A DNA stretch of 64,000 bases from Climacium dendroides (GCA_950106755.1 OX467083.1:33909029-33973028); one strand, 5' to 3'. Positions 49,527-61,300 are shown, numbered from the stretch's first letter. The notes: generated from the letters alone by a model not told the origin. Made by a program: numbers and translations.

Positions 49527-52500
49527 TGGGGTGGCTGTGGATGTGCCTCGGAATCAGGGGCAAGTCAGCTCGAAGAATTGGGGTAGGCTGGCCCGATTTC
49601 ACGACCATTGATGCAAGTAGAGCCACGCCCTTTCTTGTTGGTTGTGCAAGACGATTGTTGGAATTGAGCTTGAATTGGGTTGCTTTGTGGTTTGGTAGGG
49701 AAGAGTGAGCAGCGACACGTACCTTGCGCCCCAATTCGACCCCACCAAGACGCCGCGGAGTGAAGGTACGTTCTTGCTTGGCTTATGGAGTAAGAAAGAA
49801 GCTTGCTACGCTTCTGGTAGAGCTTGCTGCGCTTGCGGTAGAGCTTATGGGACGTTTATCTTGCGTGCAGATTACTTGCGAGCCAGTGAAGCGGGGTATG
49901 ACGTTTTCGTCAATGGCCATCCGCCTGCCTGTCCAAGAAATTGCGACAAGGATCTGGTTTCGGGCACCAATGGGTCGGTTAAGGTGTGTTATTGTGCTGT
50001 CAAAATTTGGAGGTTTTTCTTCAAAATCGTAGTTGTTTGGGTTGTCTGGGTAGTACCGCATTTTCTGAGAATTTTTTGGTCTCTCAGGGGACGCATGTTG
50101 GTCTAGAGTATGGGCCGTACTGGGGCTATTCGGACGGCATGCTCGCCGGGGAGGACTTTGTGCCTGTCGAGTTTCCGCGAGGGACTGCTGGCTCACGGAA
50201 GTCGTTCTCCGAGCTTTTGATCGAAACCGAGACGCTTGAAAGGGGTCCCTTGGCGTTGTAAGTCTTGCATCCGACCAAATTGGTGTCATTCTCTTCTCCA
50301 CGTTTGTGTTTGATCCGGTTGTTGATGGGATAGAAGTATCAGCAGCTTTGAAGTCATTTTAATGGCATGGCTTGGTGGGATGACAGGGCGGCCATGGCTG
50401 CTGCCGCGGAAAGGGCTGCAAGGCTTCAATTGTTAAAAGAAGGATCCAATACACCTCCAGGCATCCTGGGGAAGGTATAACTTTGAAAGCACCCGATTTC
50501 TATTATTTTATTCTACTCGTCATCTCTTTTACATAACCGGTAACCTACACCGAACTAGTTAAGAGTGCACTTTTAAACCGCCTTATTGTCCCACTCCACC
50601 TGTACAACTTTGAGTAGACATTCCTTGTACTTCTTTTAAGACAATCAAAGCTGATGGAGGGAAAGGTTTATCTCATTCCTTTCTCAATGTCTTGATCATT
50701 CTTGTGCAGAAACCACTTAATAAGAATGTTTACTTAATGCACACTTCTCGAAAGTCTCGTGCATTTTTAACGAATTCGATACCCCCGCTGACCATATCCC
50801 GGTTTTTATGTGTTCGTGTGTCAGTCAGTCAGTCAGTCAGTCATAGCATTGTAAAGGAATCTGATCGTGTGCGAAATTTCATCACCTGTTTCAGGAAGGA
50901 ATGAAAGCGGAAGACAATCGAAAAGCATTCCGAAGGGCTGTGGAGAGCTTTGCACCTTATTCCATGCCATTGCAGGATACAGCAAGCATTTCCTCTCTTT
51001 CCAAGCACCATGTGGAAGCCTCAAGAGCAGTGGCGGCTTTCAAGGAGCGTCGACGACAGTCTCAACTGTCCTCATCCTCGCAGCAAAAGCCTAATCCTTC
51101 GTACTTAAGCACTTTATTTCGGTCTTCCCGGAAGCGTTCAATACCACACAGGCCTCATCGTTCATTTCAAAGACCGTTATCTCCCGTTCTAGAGGCTTTG
51201 TCCTTGGACGAAGGCAAGCGCAAGAGCGACGTGAGCCTCCCAGTAGCTCGTGAATCTGGGAATGACTTTTCTGACACCATCAGGGAATCTTTTTCTTGTG
51301 AAATGGGTACTTCGGGGAAGCCATCGTTGTTGACTCCTGTAGAAAATCAGCTAGAAGATCAGGATGATTTTGTGCTTGTGGAAAGAATACCTGAACCTCC
51401 AACTTCTGCACCTGGTGAGGATCATGTCCAATGTGGGAAATCTACTGCAACAAGTAGCGTCAATGGCCGGATCCTTGAGGAAGACTCCAGTTCTAAAGCT
51501 GCATTGGAGGACGACGCCACATCCAAGGTAACGTCGACAAGCCAGAGTCCGGGAGTGAAGTTGCCTTCGGGTTCTGAGGGTCTTCAGGAAGACGACTCTC
51601 AGTTACTCAGAACTCCAGTTAGAGACTTCATGGTCACTCCCGAAGTGTTCATTTCCCCTAAAACCACAAGTGCAGAGTATAATTTCCTCAGGGTGAATGA
51701 CATGGATCCAGAGGAGAGGCCCATATTTGGCTCCCTGGCTGATCACTGGGAAGCTGCGTGGGCTACCAAACGTCCCGTGTGGGATGGCAGAGGCATTTTG
51801 AACGATACCAACAAGTATAGTGAGGTGAGTGTCAACCATATTTCATTTGGAATGAAATACTGCCATACCCCACGGTATGCAGCATTCTTTAGTGTCTGGG
51901 AAGCCCATCTTTTAATGAACATTCTTATTTAGGAATGGTGCAGAGAAATTTACTGGAATTGAATAAAGAGTGGATGGAGGAAAGGAATCGTGTAATGGAT
52001 GGAAACCGTTCAGCTTAGTGATGTTTTGCATTAATTGAAACTTTCATGAAGAATTGTCTCCTTATTTAGAGTATTATTCTGAGGTGCAGGATCAGAAAGT
52101 AATGTGGCATGCTGTACCTTTTGAGGAACGCCTTGCACAAGCACTAGCAACACAGGAGGATTTAGTTCTGCCAAGGTACGTTATGGGTCCGAATCTGCGC
52201 TTCCTTGAAGTAACTCTTCTGTGATCCACCTGTCATTCCCTTTTATTAACACGATGGCTAACGTGCGTCCGTAATGTTCACATGCATATTGAAGCTTAAA
52301 ATTCGCCACAGAAAAGTACTCCCCATTAGGTTGGCAAAGCTCTTAATGTTGATATTCACCCCATTCATATAGTTGTCATGAATGATTAGTTAATGTGATT
52401 TAATGTTAATGTAACACAAATTGTGAAAGCCTAATGTTAGTTAGTGTGATGCAAGTGTTAATTCACATGATCTTGAAATTTTATTGGCTAGTATTGTTTA

Positions 52501-52803
52501 ACGGTAACGTGACATTAGTTTAACTTAATCATAGTGCCGATTTAATGTTCTGTTCGATTAACATTGCTGACTTCGTGAATCTAATAGGGGTTTCTTTTGA
52601 GATGCAACTGGTCATAAATCTTTGCATTTGTATGAATGATTTGCCAGCTTCAGTTCCATCTTGTTTCTTTGTCAATTAGCCTTCCTTGGTAGCTATCAAA
52701 TGTTGATACCCGATGGATGGTGGTGTGCAGAAAAAACAGTTTCAAAACAGCAACTAGTCGATTATCCACATCAAGGAGCAACAGAAGTTTGCGCGCGCAC
52801 TAA
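49523..52803 (+). CDS. JASON: JASON-like protein
   Basis: Exons 50088-50257, 50387-50474, 50895-51824, 52090-52175 and 52731-52803 join in frame through GT-AG introns and end at TAA. The signature PIFGSLADHWEAAW...WDGRGILNDTNKYSE joined to DQKVMWHAVPFEERL matches the conserved C-terminal block of plant JASON proteins (HW, WDGxGIxNxTxKYxEDQKVxWHATPFExRLE). In Arabidopsis JASON controls second-division spindle position in male meiosis, and its loss gives unreduced pollen. The N-terminal MGWLWMCLGIRGK resembles the family's MGCFF-CFRIK start (exon 1 from 49526 or 49523). Exon 2 lies near 49699-49765 but its acceptor and frame are unresolved: the frame compatible with exon 3 needs a phase-1 exon 1. 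The third to last exon, 310 codons, is Ser-rich and disordered-looking with TPVRDF and PEVFISP near its end. The gene looks intact otherwise. Confidence 0.82.
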
Positions 52804-54150
52804 GCTTGGCCCCCCAGCCTTTTTAATTTTGGATTGTTTTTTTTCAATTGAGATCGGTGAATCTTCTGCTGATGATTACGGACTTGGGAATATTTGAGTC
52901 CTCCAAGTGCCACTTTTGTATAGATTTCGGAATAGGTTTGCAAGGGTGGAACAAACACCTACACCTTGCTTGCCTGTCTTACTATGTAAAAATTCAGCTG
53001 TGTTGATCAAGTGAAGTCAACTGCAGAAGAACAAGGACACTGCCATGAAATGTCCTCTTGTGATTTACATGATCTTCTTCTATATCTCTGTCTCGCGCCC
53101 GGTAGCTGCCTGATACTCTGGAGTTCCCGTCTGCACTGGAAACGATTTTGACTTCCAAGAATCGCGCTCTTGTCCTCGCTTTCAGTCTTCGCTTTCAGTG
53201 AATTCTATGTGACTGGGATTTGCTTCATTCACTGCATCTTGCAGCAAAGACGTTGGTAGAACGTCGATTCAAGTGACGGTGTGCCAGACATCAGTCCTGC
53301 AAATGCTCTAATCCTGTCAATGGGGTTGCGTGTATTAAATGGAAACACTCGTGTCAGCATTGATCACACTTTGTGGCCCTGGGACAATCAGCCACCTCTT
53401 TAGTTATTACCCCACTTCTGGATGGATGGGGGATGGATGACAGGACAGCTGCAGTGCGGATGTTTCACGACGGCGGAGTCAGGCCTGCCGTGCCAGTTCT
53501 CTTCCTGGCAGCAGTTCATCCCATTCTTTGTGTTTTTTCTTAACCCTGGGGTGGCGGGGAAGCCGAAGTGTGTTGCAACGGTATTCTCCCGCAGCCGGTG
53601 GCCTCTGGACTTTGCTCACGGCGCTCTGTGGAATGCGATCCTCGACTGTGGCGCAATTGAAGGGCTCAGATTGGGGTCAACAATGTCCTCAACAAGCCTC
53701 TCATATTCGGGCTAGACTTGATTGCATTTGGATTCATTCTCCGGTTCTTGCTGGTAGGATAGAGTCCACCATCATCTGGCACAAGAAGGTCTCTCCTCTT
53801 TACTTGTTTCAATAGTTTTTCCGGCTTCTACTGGTCCTTGCTCTTATCTCTTCATTGTCCAAATCTCAAGCCTGGTTGCTGTTTTGGTCTCTGTTTCTTA
53901 ATGCAATTGTTTGTTCCATTTGTTCAAAAGAAAAAAAAGCCAAAGAAATGTGTATGATAAATACAAAAGTTTACAAGAGGATGTATCATAGAATTTCATG
54001 TTTTTATCTAGTTCTTTTGTAAAGAAGATTTTCTTTGTTGTAATACACAAGGACCTTATGGGAGAATTTAGTACAAATGAAATAGTGTGTCATTGATCAC
54101 TAAAAGGCTCTTTGAAGGTAGGAAGTTCATTTGGGACTATTGAATCCTCA
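52804..54150. other. 3' flank of the JASON-like gene
   Basis: Moderately GC-rich to about 53830, with frames of 95-97 codons at 53422-53815 on + that show no recognisable domain. It may include the 3' UTR, an additional decayed exon, or a separate relic. After 53830 it becomes AT-rich. Confidence 0.4.
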
Positions 54151-54480
54151 ATTTTTTGCAATACAATAACAAATTGGGTTTTATTTCACATGTATTTTGG
54201 CCAACTCATTTTTGTAAAGAAATGATACTCCCTCTGTCCCTAAATAATCTTATTGGCCTTAATTTTGTCTTAGAATGATCTTGTTGCACTTTGTGATGTT
54301 AATTGCCTCAATTTTATTTTGCAAAAGAACAATAAATTGGGATTTATTTCACATGTATTTTGGCCAACTCATTTTTGGAAAGGTATGATATTCCCTCCAC
54401 CACCAAATGATCTTCTTATAGGTCTTAATTTTTTGTCCGAAAATGATCTTGTTTTATTTTGTGATGTTGCTAATTATTCA
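54150..54480. repeat. Direct tandem duplication spanning a TIR end
   Basis: A ~155 bp unit containing TTTCACATGTATTTTGGCCAACTCATTTTT, here abbreviated to its core ATGTATTTTGGCCAACTC, occurs at about 54190 and 54350. Each copy is followed by a CTCCCTC-type terminus (54228 and about 54392) and AATGATCTT.TT. The duplication therefore copied the end of a TIR element together with its flank. Confidence 0.75.
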
Positions 54481-55151
54481 AGTTTGGTTTTCAATTGCTA
54501 TTTCAGACCAATAGAACAACTCTAAATAGTAGTTCCCCTTTCATCTATGCAGTCATCAATCAAAAGTCATATGAAATAACTAAAGGGGTTAATTGCCATT
54601 GTTCATTTCTATTTTTTGCATCTTTTTGAATATTTCATGATTGAAGGGGATGAAGCTTTGGAAGGTGGAATAAAGGGCTATAATTTTGGGCATATACTAA
54701 ATGCCTGCAAAATGATGACCTCACTCTCAACAATTAATTGACCAATGGCACTCCCACTATAAGAAACCCATGTTTTAAGTGATAAGCCTGTTTTTTTAAC
54801 AAATTTTAGGTGACATCTATGTTGACATTTAGTTGATTTCAAGTCAACAATAACATCCAATGTAACAACATGAAAACATAAAAACAGTTAGATGTCAACA
54901 TAGATGTTTCCTAAAATCCATTTCAACAAATTTGGGTTTCTTCTAGTGTCCTTGAAAATACCCTCCAAAATTTGTTTTGCAATATTCCAAAACTATACTT
55001 CGAAAAGGGTTCTAAAACTCAAAATTTATAGAATGCTATAAAAGTGCACCAAACTCTACTTATAGTGCAAAAGTGTTTTTTTAAAAGTTATTTTTAGCCT
55101 TAATTTATAATATTTAGTCCAATAAGAAGATCATTTTGGGACAGAGGTGTA
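54226..55151. mobile_element. TIR element with CTCCCTCTGTCCC ends and TA borders
   Basis: The left end TACTCCCTCTGTCCCTAAAT and the right end (reverse complement TACACCTCTGTCCCAAAATG) are inverted repeats that continue into AATCTTATTGG and GATCTTCTTATTGG. TA borders suggest a Tc1/mariner-type MITE. The ~925 bp interior contains a nested CACTA MITE (54755-54948) and no gene. Confidence 0.7.
54755..54948. mobile_element. CACTA-type MITE with intact 3-bp target duplication, copy 1
   Basis: The element starts CACTATAAGAAACCCA and ends TGGGTTTCTTCTAGTG, giving CACTA termini and an imperfect 16-bp TIR. TCC flanks it on both sides (54752-54754 and 54949-54951), the 3-bp duplication expected for CACTA transposons. 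Inside, a hairpin forms from ACATCTATGTTGACAT and ATGTCAACATAGATGT. It is 194 bp, non-coding, and nested in the TA-bordered element. Confidence 0.88.
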
Positions 55152-55204
55152 TAATAAGAATGTAAGGCTTTCCACTATAGTCCTTAGTAGAGGACTATTC
55201 ATGC

Positions 55205-56715
55205 CCTAACCCTAAAAAGATGACCATTGATTTAATCCCTCACTATTCATCACTTTGTTTGCTACCATTTTGAAACTAGATATGAATGAAAAATTTTGTA
55301 TTTATTTCAAAGATGGAATCTTATATCTATTACATGTCATAAAATTTTCAAATTTTTTGGAAAATTTGAAATTATTGTAGGATTTTATGAAATAAATGAA
55401 GAAAATTTATATCAAATAAAATATAAACTTGGTAAATCTAAAATTTTCACCATAGATGTATATTGTAGTGTAGAATATCATGATATGAATCAAAATTATC
55501 AAATCATTAGAAAATTAAAAAATCAACAAACCATGGTTGTAGATCAAAAATTCATAATGCTATAAAACATTTGAAATTTAGGAATTCTTCAAAATTTCTA
55601 GTTGGAATAAAAATTGCACTTGATAAGATTCATTTCATAAGTTGGACTCAAATTCAAAAAATATCATTTTTATGGCTAAAATTCAGATTAAGAGTAATAG
55701 CAAGAAATGACTAGAATGAGCTATAAAGTTAATCTATGGATAAAGCATATCTTCTTTAAAAAAAAGTCAATAATACCACAATGAAGGAATTTTAAATTCT
55801 ATTCCAAGTAAATATAATCAAATAACTTCCAAAAGAAAATTAGATGAAAAAACATTTTTTCATTCTACATGAAGTCATCAAAGTGGGCACTTAGTATCAA
55901 CAGCAACAACTAATGTGGTTCCTATATGGAGATCCAAAAACAACCCTTTACACATTGAAACAATGAATGATCCCTCACTATGTCTAGAAGTCATATGAGC
56001 AAATTCATTGAATTCATTAAATGGTGGCTTTTCAATCCAATTTCAACCCTTTCATCTCCAATTCCAAAACTAAGTCCTAATTGTATACTCAATGCAAGAC
56101 TTAAATGAAATAAAAACTACATTGAAATGCACTAAATCTAAATTGGATCTAAAAGTAAAGCTTTGAATTAGATTACAATCTGCAATGAATATGCTTACTT
56201 GAGCGTATTTTGGCAACTCCTACCTCCTTGCTCTTAATATGAATTTGAATTGTGTAAATGATCTTTTGGAATTTGAGTTCACATTATGAAATGAAGCTTA
56301 TCTAGTGCAATCTATACTCCAATTGGAATTTTAGAAAAATCCATAAATTTCAATATTTTATAGCAATATGAACTTTGGATCTATAACCATGGTTTGTTGA
56401 TTTTAAATTTTAGAGTGATACAATATCTTTGGTTTAGACTATAATATTATACACTATATAATGTACATCTATAGTAAAAGCTTCAGATTTTTCAAGTATA
56501 TTTTGTATTTGATATGAATTTTTTTCATTTACTTCATAAAAATTTCACAATAATTTAAAAATTTTCCAAATTTTTTTGAAATTTTAAAACTTGTAGAAGA
56601 CATATAATTTCATCATGTAGTTGCAAAATGACAATAAATAGAGTGATGGATAGTGAGACTTGAAATCAATGATCATGGTCTTGTCCTTTTAAGGTTTAAG
56701 AGCAAAATATGAGGT
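55205..56715. mobile_element. Large inverted-repeat element with ~480-bp arms
   Basis: The segment 55205-55700 is an inverted relative of 56225-56715. Paired blocks from outside inward include CATTGATTT...CTCACTAT.CATCACT, a GAAATT-rich block near 55350/56570, CAAACCATGGTTGTAGATC against GATCTATAACCATGGTTTG, TTGCACT.GATAAG.TTCATT, and AGATTAAGAG against CTCTTAATA. The ~520 bp spacer has no recognisable gene. Arms this long are typical of foldback or Mutator-like non-autonomous elements. No target duplication was found. Confidence 0.75.
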
Positions 56716-56931
56716 TGCCTACATTAATCATGAATGTATAGATTAGTGCGTTTTGTTAATTAAGCCATCAAGGACCATGATCGATTTTTGAGGCAGGCAA
56801 GATAATTTTTGCTAATATTTTGTTTATTTTTTCAACCTCCAAATTACATGCTAGCACAAATTGTCTTGATTTTTGTTCCAATGCATTTGGTTTCCAATTC
56901 TCTACACCCGTCCCCTTTTGTCTGTATCCAA

Positions 56932-57121
56932 TACTGAAAGAAACTTGTGTTTTAGGTGATAAGCCTGGATTTTTTTTAACAGATTTTAGGTGACATCTAG
57001 TTGTTTTTATGTCAAAAATAATATTTAATGTACCATCATGAAAACTTAAAAACATAGATGTCATCTAAAATCTGTTTGAAAAAATCTTGACTTGTTATCT
57101 AAAATGAAGATATTTTTAGTG
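56932..57121. mobile_element. CACTA-type MITE with 3-bp target duplication, copy 2
   Basis: About 190 bp, it starts TACTGAAAGAAACTTGTG and ends ATATTTTTAGTG, and shares the interior TTTTAGGTGATAAGCCTG and AGGTGACATCTA with copy 1 at 54755. CAA flanks it on both sides (56929-56931 and 57122-57124). The first C of CACTA has mutated to T. It is non-coding. Confidence 0.82.
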
Positions 57122-57124
57122 CAA

Positions 57125-57743
57125 ATTCATTCTAAAACTTTGGCTACCTATGAAAAATGTCAATTTTGACTAGAAAGTAATAAACTAGTCCTTAGTGGAT
57201 TAAAAGGTTTATAAAGAGTACAAGATCTCTCATAAGAAACAAGGACTTCTATTATAAGAGTCTTAGTCTTTGTGGCATGGCCTTACTAATAAGTTCCCAC
57301 TCAACCTATCTCATATGTAGCTTCTATGTATGCAAAACCTCTTCTCCTTTAATCTAGTTTGACAAATGGGAGAGTGATACAAAAATCATTACAAATTTAT
57401 AGGTCAATCTTTAATTCCTAATGGCATAAAAATCCAACTTTGGGCTTCTTGAGAAATCAAGTGAACTCTATTCACTTCATATCTTGAAATCTTTTTAGAA
57501 ATTTTTTTAGAACAACTTTTATTCATTGTACTCTATGCATGAAGCTTTGTTGCACGTCATTCTAATAAATATCTTCAAAAGTTATAAGTTTTTTTTAAAA
57601 TTTCAATGTCAAAGCAAGTAATAAAAAATATGCTCTAAAAATAAATCATTTAATTTTATTTGGTTAGATAGATTTCTTTATTCCTACACAAAAAACATTG
57701 AATAAATCAATTTTGACTCATGAAATGAAACTTATGAGGAATT
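57125..57743. other. AT-rich intergenic DNA
   Basis: No gene or repeat could be supported here. Confidence 0.5.
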
Positions 57744-58110
57744 TTAACCCCTAAATGCCCAAAACCTTTTTTTGAGTTTCTTGAAATTTGATATATATTG
57801 AATAGGAACCAAAATTTTGATAAGTTATATGAATTTTATTGAATTCTAACCATACAAAATCAAACTAGACATGTTAGAGATCACATGAAAAAAGAAAAGA
57901 CAACAATATTACTTATGGATTGAAAAATCATAATATTTGATTTTAAGGGTGTTAAAATTGTTACAATGTTGTAAAGTCTTTCAATCTTCCTTTCAAATGT
58001 CAAATCTAAAAAATTGATCACCAAATTTTTTTTCCAATATCTAATGTATTTGAAGAAATATTTGTCTAAAAATGGACTTAGTTTGTAAGAACCTACTTAG
58101 AATTTCAATT
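57744..58110 (-). mobile_element. TTAA-ended element, subgroup C relic
   Basis: It begins TTAACCCCTAAATGCCCAAA. The interior matches copy 2 (14279-14783) in reverse and the relic at 60649: ACTAGACATGTTAGAGATCA, ATTGAAAAATCATAATATTT, and CTTTCAATCTTCCTTTCA. The far end is not recognisable; the limit given is where similarity fades. It preserves the uninterrupted ACAACAATAT site that is occupied in the relic at 60649. Confidence 0.6.
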
Positions 58111-58582
58111 GTTTATTCAACAAACAACTAACCTCAAAGTATTAAATCTGAATAGAATCTTATACAATGGTAAAATTTTCAAACAGAATCTTATGATTTA
58201 ATCTTATATGATGAATAATTTGTATAATTGGCAAAATGGTTAAATGTCAATTCATTTACAAACAATTGTGCATCTTTCTATACAAATTATTATTCAACTT
58301 CATATCCAATATCCTAAAGTGCATCACTTATCTATAAATTTATTTTTGAAAATGTACTCTAAGAGATTGAATACCTTGAATTCAAGGTGAATAGTAACCT
58401 TTGAGTGGATAGTGAGGTGGAGGTTTACCCCACCCCCACCCAAATTAAATATATATTTTTAATTCTTTAACCCAACCCAACTTCAACCCAACCCAAACCC
58501 TAAACATCTTCCCATCCCTAATTTGTAGTTTTAGATTGACATGGGGTTGTACAATTGATATGGGATTTTAGTATATATATGT

Positions 58583-58825
58583 ATGCATCTTTTGTAAACA
58601 TATTCGTATTTGTATTCATATCCATATTTTGACCCATATATATTTCCTGTACTTGTATCCATCTTCTATATCCGTATTTGTCTTTTGTACATGTATCCAT
58701 ATCCATCTTCGATATATGTATCCATATCTGTCTCCTATATATGCACCCATACCCATCTTCTGTACAAGTATCCATATTTGTATTATGTATCTGTATCTAT
58801 GTTCATATACATATTCATATTCCAG
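58583..58825. repeat. Minisatellite of TATCCATAT-type units
   Basis: Units built on TGTATCCATATC...ATCTTC or GTCTCC repeat with a period near 36 bp and many variants. The array is open in several frames on both strands, producing Tyr/Ile/Pro-rich artefacts. I do not consider it coding. Confidence 0.75.
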
Positions 58826-59102
58826 ATTGGCGGCTTGAAGAATGGTTTTATTTTATTTTTTTGAGAAGATCTATAGCCTGAAATTTTTTTAAATAAAAAA
58901 AGAGAGGGGAGGGGACAATGGGAGGTGGGGTTGCATCTTTTGACCAGATAGTCATTAATTGAAAGGTATCTCTTTCCCTAACTAAAGTACTTCTAAGTTG
59001 ATTATTAACATTGGTTAGCTTAATTTTAAACATTTTTATACTTTCACTAGATTTTTAAATGAAAGACACAAAAATGTGCATTATATGACTATATAATCAA
59101 AT

Positions 59103-60036
59103 TTAACCCTCAAAAGGACCATTGTCCCTTTGAAGGATAAAACGGTGAGCAAAATGGATGTTGGATAGGTTCCTATGACCTCAATTTTTAGTAAATTTTT
59201 TTGAAACTTTCTTATAAGATAGAAAACTTTTTTATCTTTGTACAAATATAATTATTAATTTATTATTTCAATTAGTGACCAAAAGTAAAAGCTTATATCC
59301 TAAATATAATTTTTATGTCATTGGGTAGAAAAAAAAATTCACAGAAACTTGAAATTAAATTAATTTTTTTTCATATAGATCATATTTTTGTCAACATGTA
59401 AAGCTATGATTCATTCCATTTGGATCAGTGATGTGAAAATTATGAACAATTGTGTTTTTTGGCCAATCTAAGCACCTTTTTGAAAAAATAACTTACAAGA
59501 TTCATTTTTAAATGCAATTTTCACAGTTTTTCAAAAAAAAATTGTTTGACAAGGATAAGTTTGTTTGCTAGAACAATATCATTGTTTGAATTATGTATTT
59601 CAATCCAATGTTATGGCTATTAACGATTTAATTTTTCTTTCAATCTTGGACTCACTTCTACTTAACAACTTTTTAAAGAATGAAAATCAAGTGTATTTTT
59701 TTTTTTAAATTCTAGACTTCCAACTCAATTCTTCAATGCAAAAAAAATTTAATTTAAAGTCCATGGTGCAAAATTTTCCCACAAATGACAGTCAAAGGCA
59801 TTTGACATTGTAAGCAAGTATTCAAAAAGACTTTTTAAAAACTTTGAATGCTAATATCTTCCATTTTTTTCAATTGAACTTCATGAAATTCTTACTACAT
59901 GATCTAAGACAAATAAAGTACATGATCCTATGGTTAGATTTTTTCAAAGTATTTTTTTTTGTTTTCTTGGATGAACATAGCAGAAATGGCAATTTTAAGT
60001 GATTTTTGATAGAAAAATGGCCTTGGTCCTTCAAGA
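59103..60036 (-). mobile_element. TTAA-ended element, copy 6 (subgroup B, diverged)
   Basis: The reverse complement is collinear with 40149-41055, sharing blocks corresponding to GATTCATTCCATTTGGATCA and GTGATGTGAAAATTATGAA. The left border is TTAACCCTCAAAAGGACC. The right end (GGTCCTTCAAG) has lost its TTAA. Confidence 0.6.
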
Positions 60037-60188
60037 CTATATATATTTCTAATTAAATAAGTTACATTTATAACTTTTCAACAATAAAAATAAATTGTGA
60101 CTTTGGTGATCTTGAATCATGGATTTAAAGATAGTGGGCGTTGCATTAGATTGATAATTTCTATAATTTTGAGAAATCTATAGTATTT

Positions 60189-60444
60189 ATGCTACATTTA
60201 ACTACTTCTAGACTTTTGAAAGTCCAGAATTCATAATGGTCATTGAGAGATGCATCAAAGAATCTATCCAAAACATCAAGGGATCTAAATTTTCATTGGG
60301 GGATCAGTTTAAAACATCAAGAGATCTATACCAGCATCAAAAGATCTCCCAATCTACACAAACATCAGGAGATCTCCCGATGTTTTGAATTCAGTGAATA
60401 GTCCAGAATTCAATGAATAGTCCAGAAGTAGTTAAATGTTGCAT
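60189..60444. mobile_element. MITE with ATGC...GCAT ends and 4-bp target duplication, copy 1
   Basis: The termini ATGCTACATTTAACTACTTC and GAAGTAGTTAAATGTTGCAT form a TIR of about 26 bp with two mismatches. ATTT flanks both sides (60185-60188 and 60445-60448). The 256-bp interior has repeated AACATCA(A/G)GAGATCT units in both orientations and a tandem GAATTCA.TGAATAGTCCA. It is non-coding. Confidence 0.85.
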
Positions 60445-60648
60445 ATTTGATTCAATTGATTGTGACAATATCCTCTTCCTTTAGATTCATTGTTCGAATC
60501 CACATCTTCTTGTGATTTTTGAGGTGGTTTGAGTTCATTCATAATTGCATTTTCAATTGTTGTGATTGATTAATCAGCTTCACTTCTTTCTTATCTATAT
60601 ATCTTGTCGTTTATGGCATAGTTTTAATTCTTTTTTATTAATCCCTAA

Positions 60649-61300
60649 ATGTCCAAGGCCCTTTTTAAGCCCTTAAGAATTTGCTCTAAATTGAACAAAA
60701 AAATAACATTTTAATTAGTTGTATCAATTTTTTTGGAATTATAACCTTATAAATTCAAATTAGACATGTTAGAGATTATATAGGAAAAAACACACAAATG
60801 CCACATTTAATTACTTCTAAACTTTTGAAAGTCCAAAATTAATAATGGTCATCAAGAGAAATGAAAATGGTCATCAAGAGAATGCAAAACATCAAGAGAT
60901 CTATGCAAAGCATTGGAAGATCAATCCAAAACATTTAGAGATCTCAAAATGTTATTATCCAAAGATTGTCTAGGATTCACTTAATAGTCTAAAAATAGTT
61001 AAATGTGGCATACAACAATATCACTAATAGATTAAAAGATTATAATTTTTGATCATGAGGATGTTAAAATTGCAAAACTGATTTGAAGTCTTTCAATCCT
61101 CTTTTCACATGTCAAATCTAAAATGTTGAGGATAAAGGGGCTAATATGCATATCACCAATCAATTTATGGCTTCTCAAAATCTACTCTATAATTTTTATA
61201 AATGAATTTCTAATGTGATTTTTCTTTAAGATCTAGTGTATTTGAAGCTCATTTCCAAAAGCCCTCAATACTATGAAAAGTGAAGATTGCAATGAACACC
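60649..61300 (-). mobile_element. TTAA-ended element, subgroup C relic with nested MITE
   Basis: It starts TTAATCCCTAAATGTCCAAG and continues collinear with the reverse of 14279-14783, including CAAATTAGACATGTTAGAGA and TCTCAAAATCTACTCTA. A 214-bp MITE interrupts it at 60798. The right end is degraded and approximate. Confidence 0.6.
60798..61011. mobile_element. MITE with ATGC...GCAT ends and 4-bp target duplication, copy 2
   Basis: The ends ATGCCACATTTAA and TTAAATGTGGCAT are perfect over 13 bp and similar further in. ACAA flanks both sides (60794-60797 and 61012-61015). The homologous site in the relic near 57905 reads AGACAACAATATTAC without the insert, which acts as an empty site. The length is 214 bp and it is non-coding. 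Confidence 0.9.

Noticed and set aside
49142..49734. Minus-strand frames of 76-100 codons upstream of the JASON-like gene
   Set aside because: They reflect high GC content of the leader; none has a domain or splice partner.
58510..58881. Tyr/Ile/Pro-rich frames on both strands
   Set aside because: They result from the TATCCATAT minisatellite being open in several frames.
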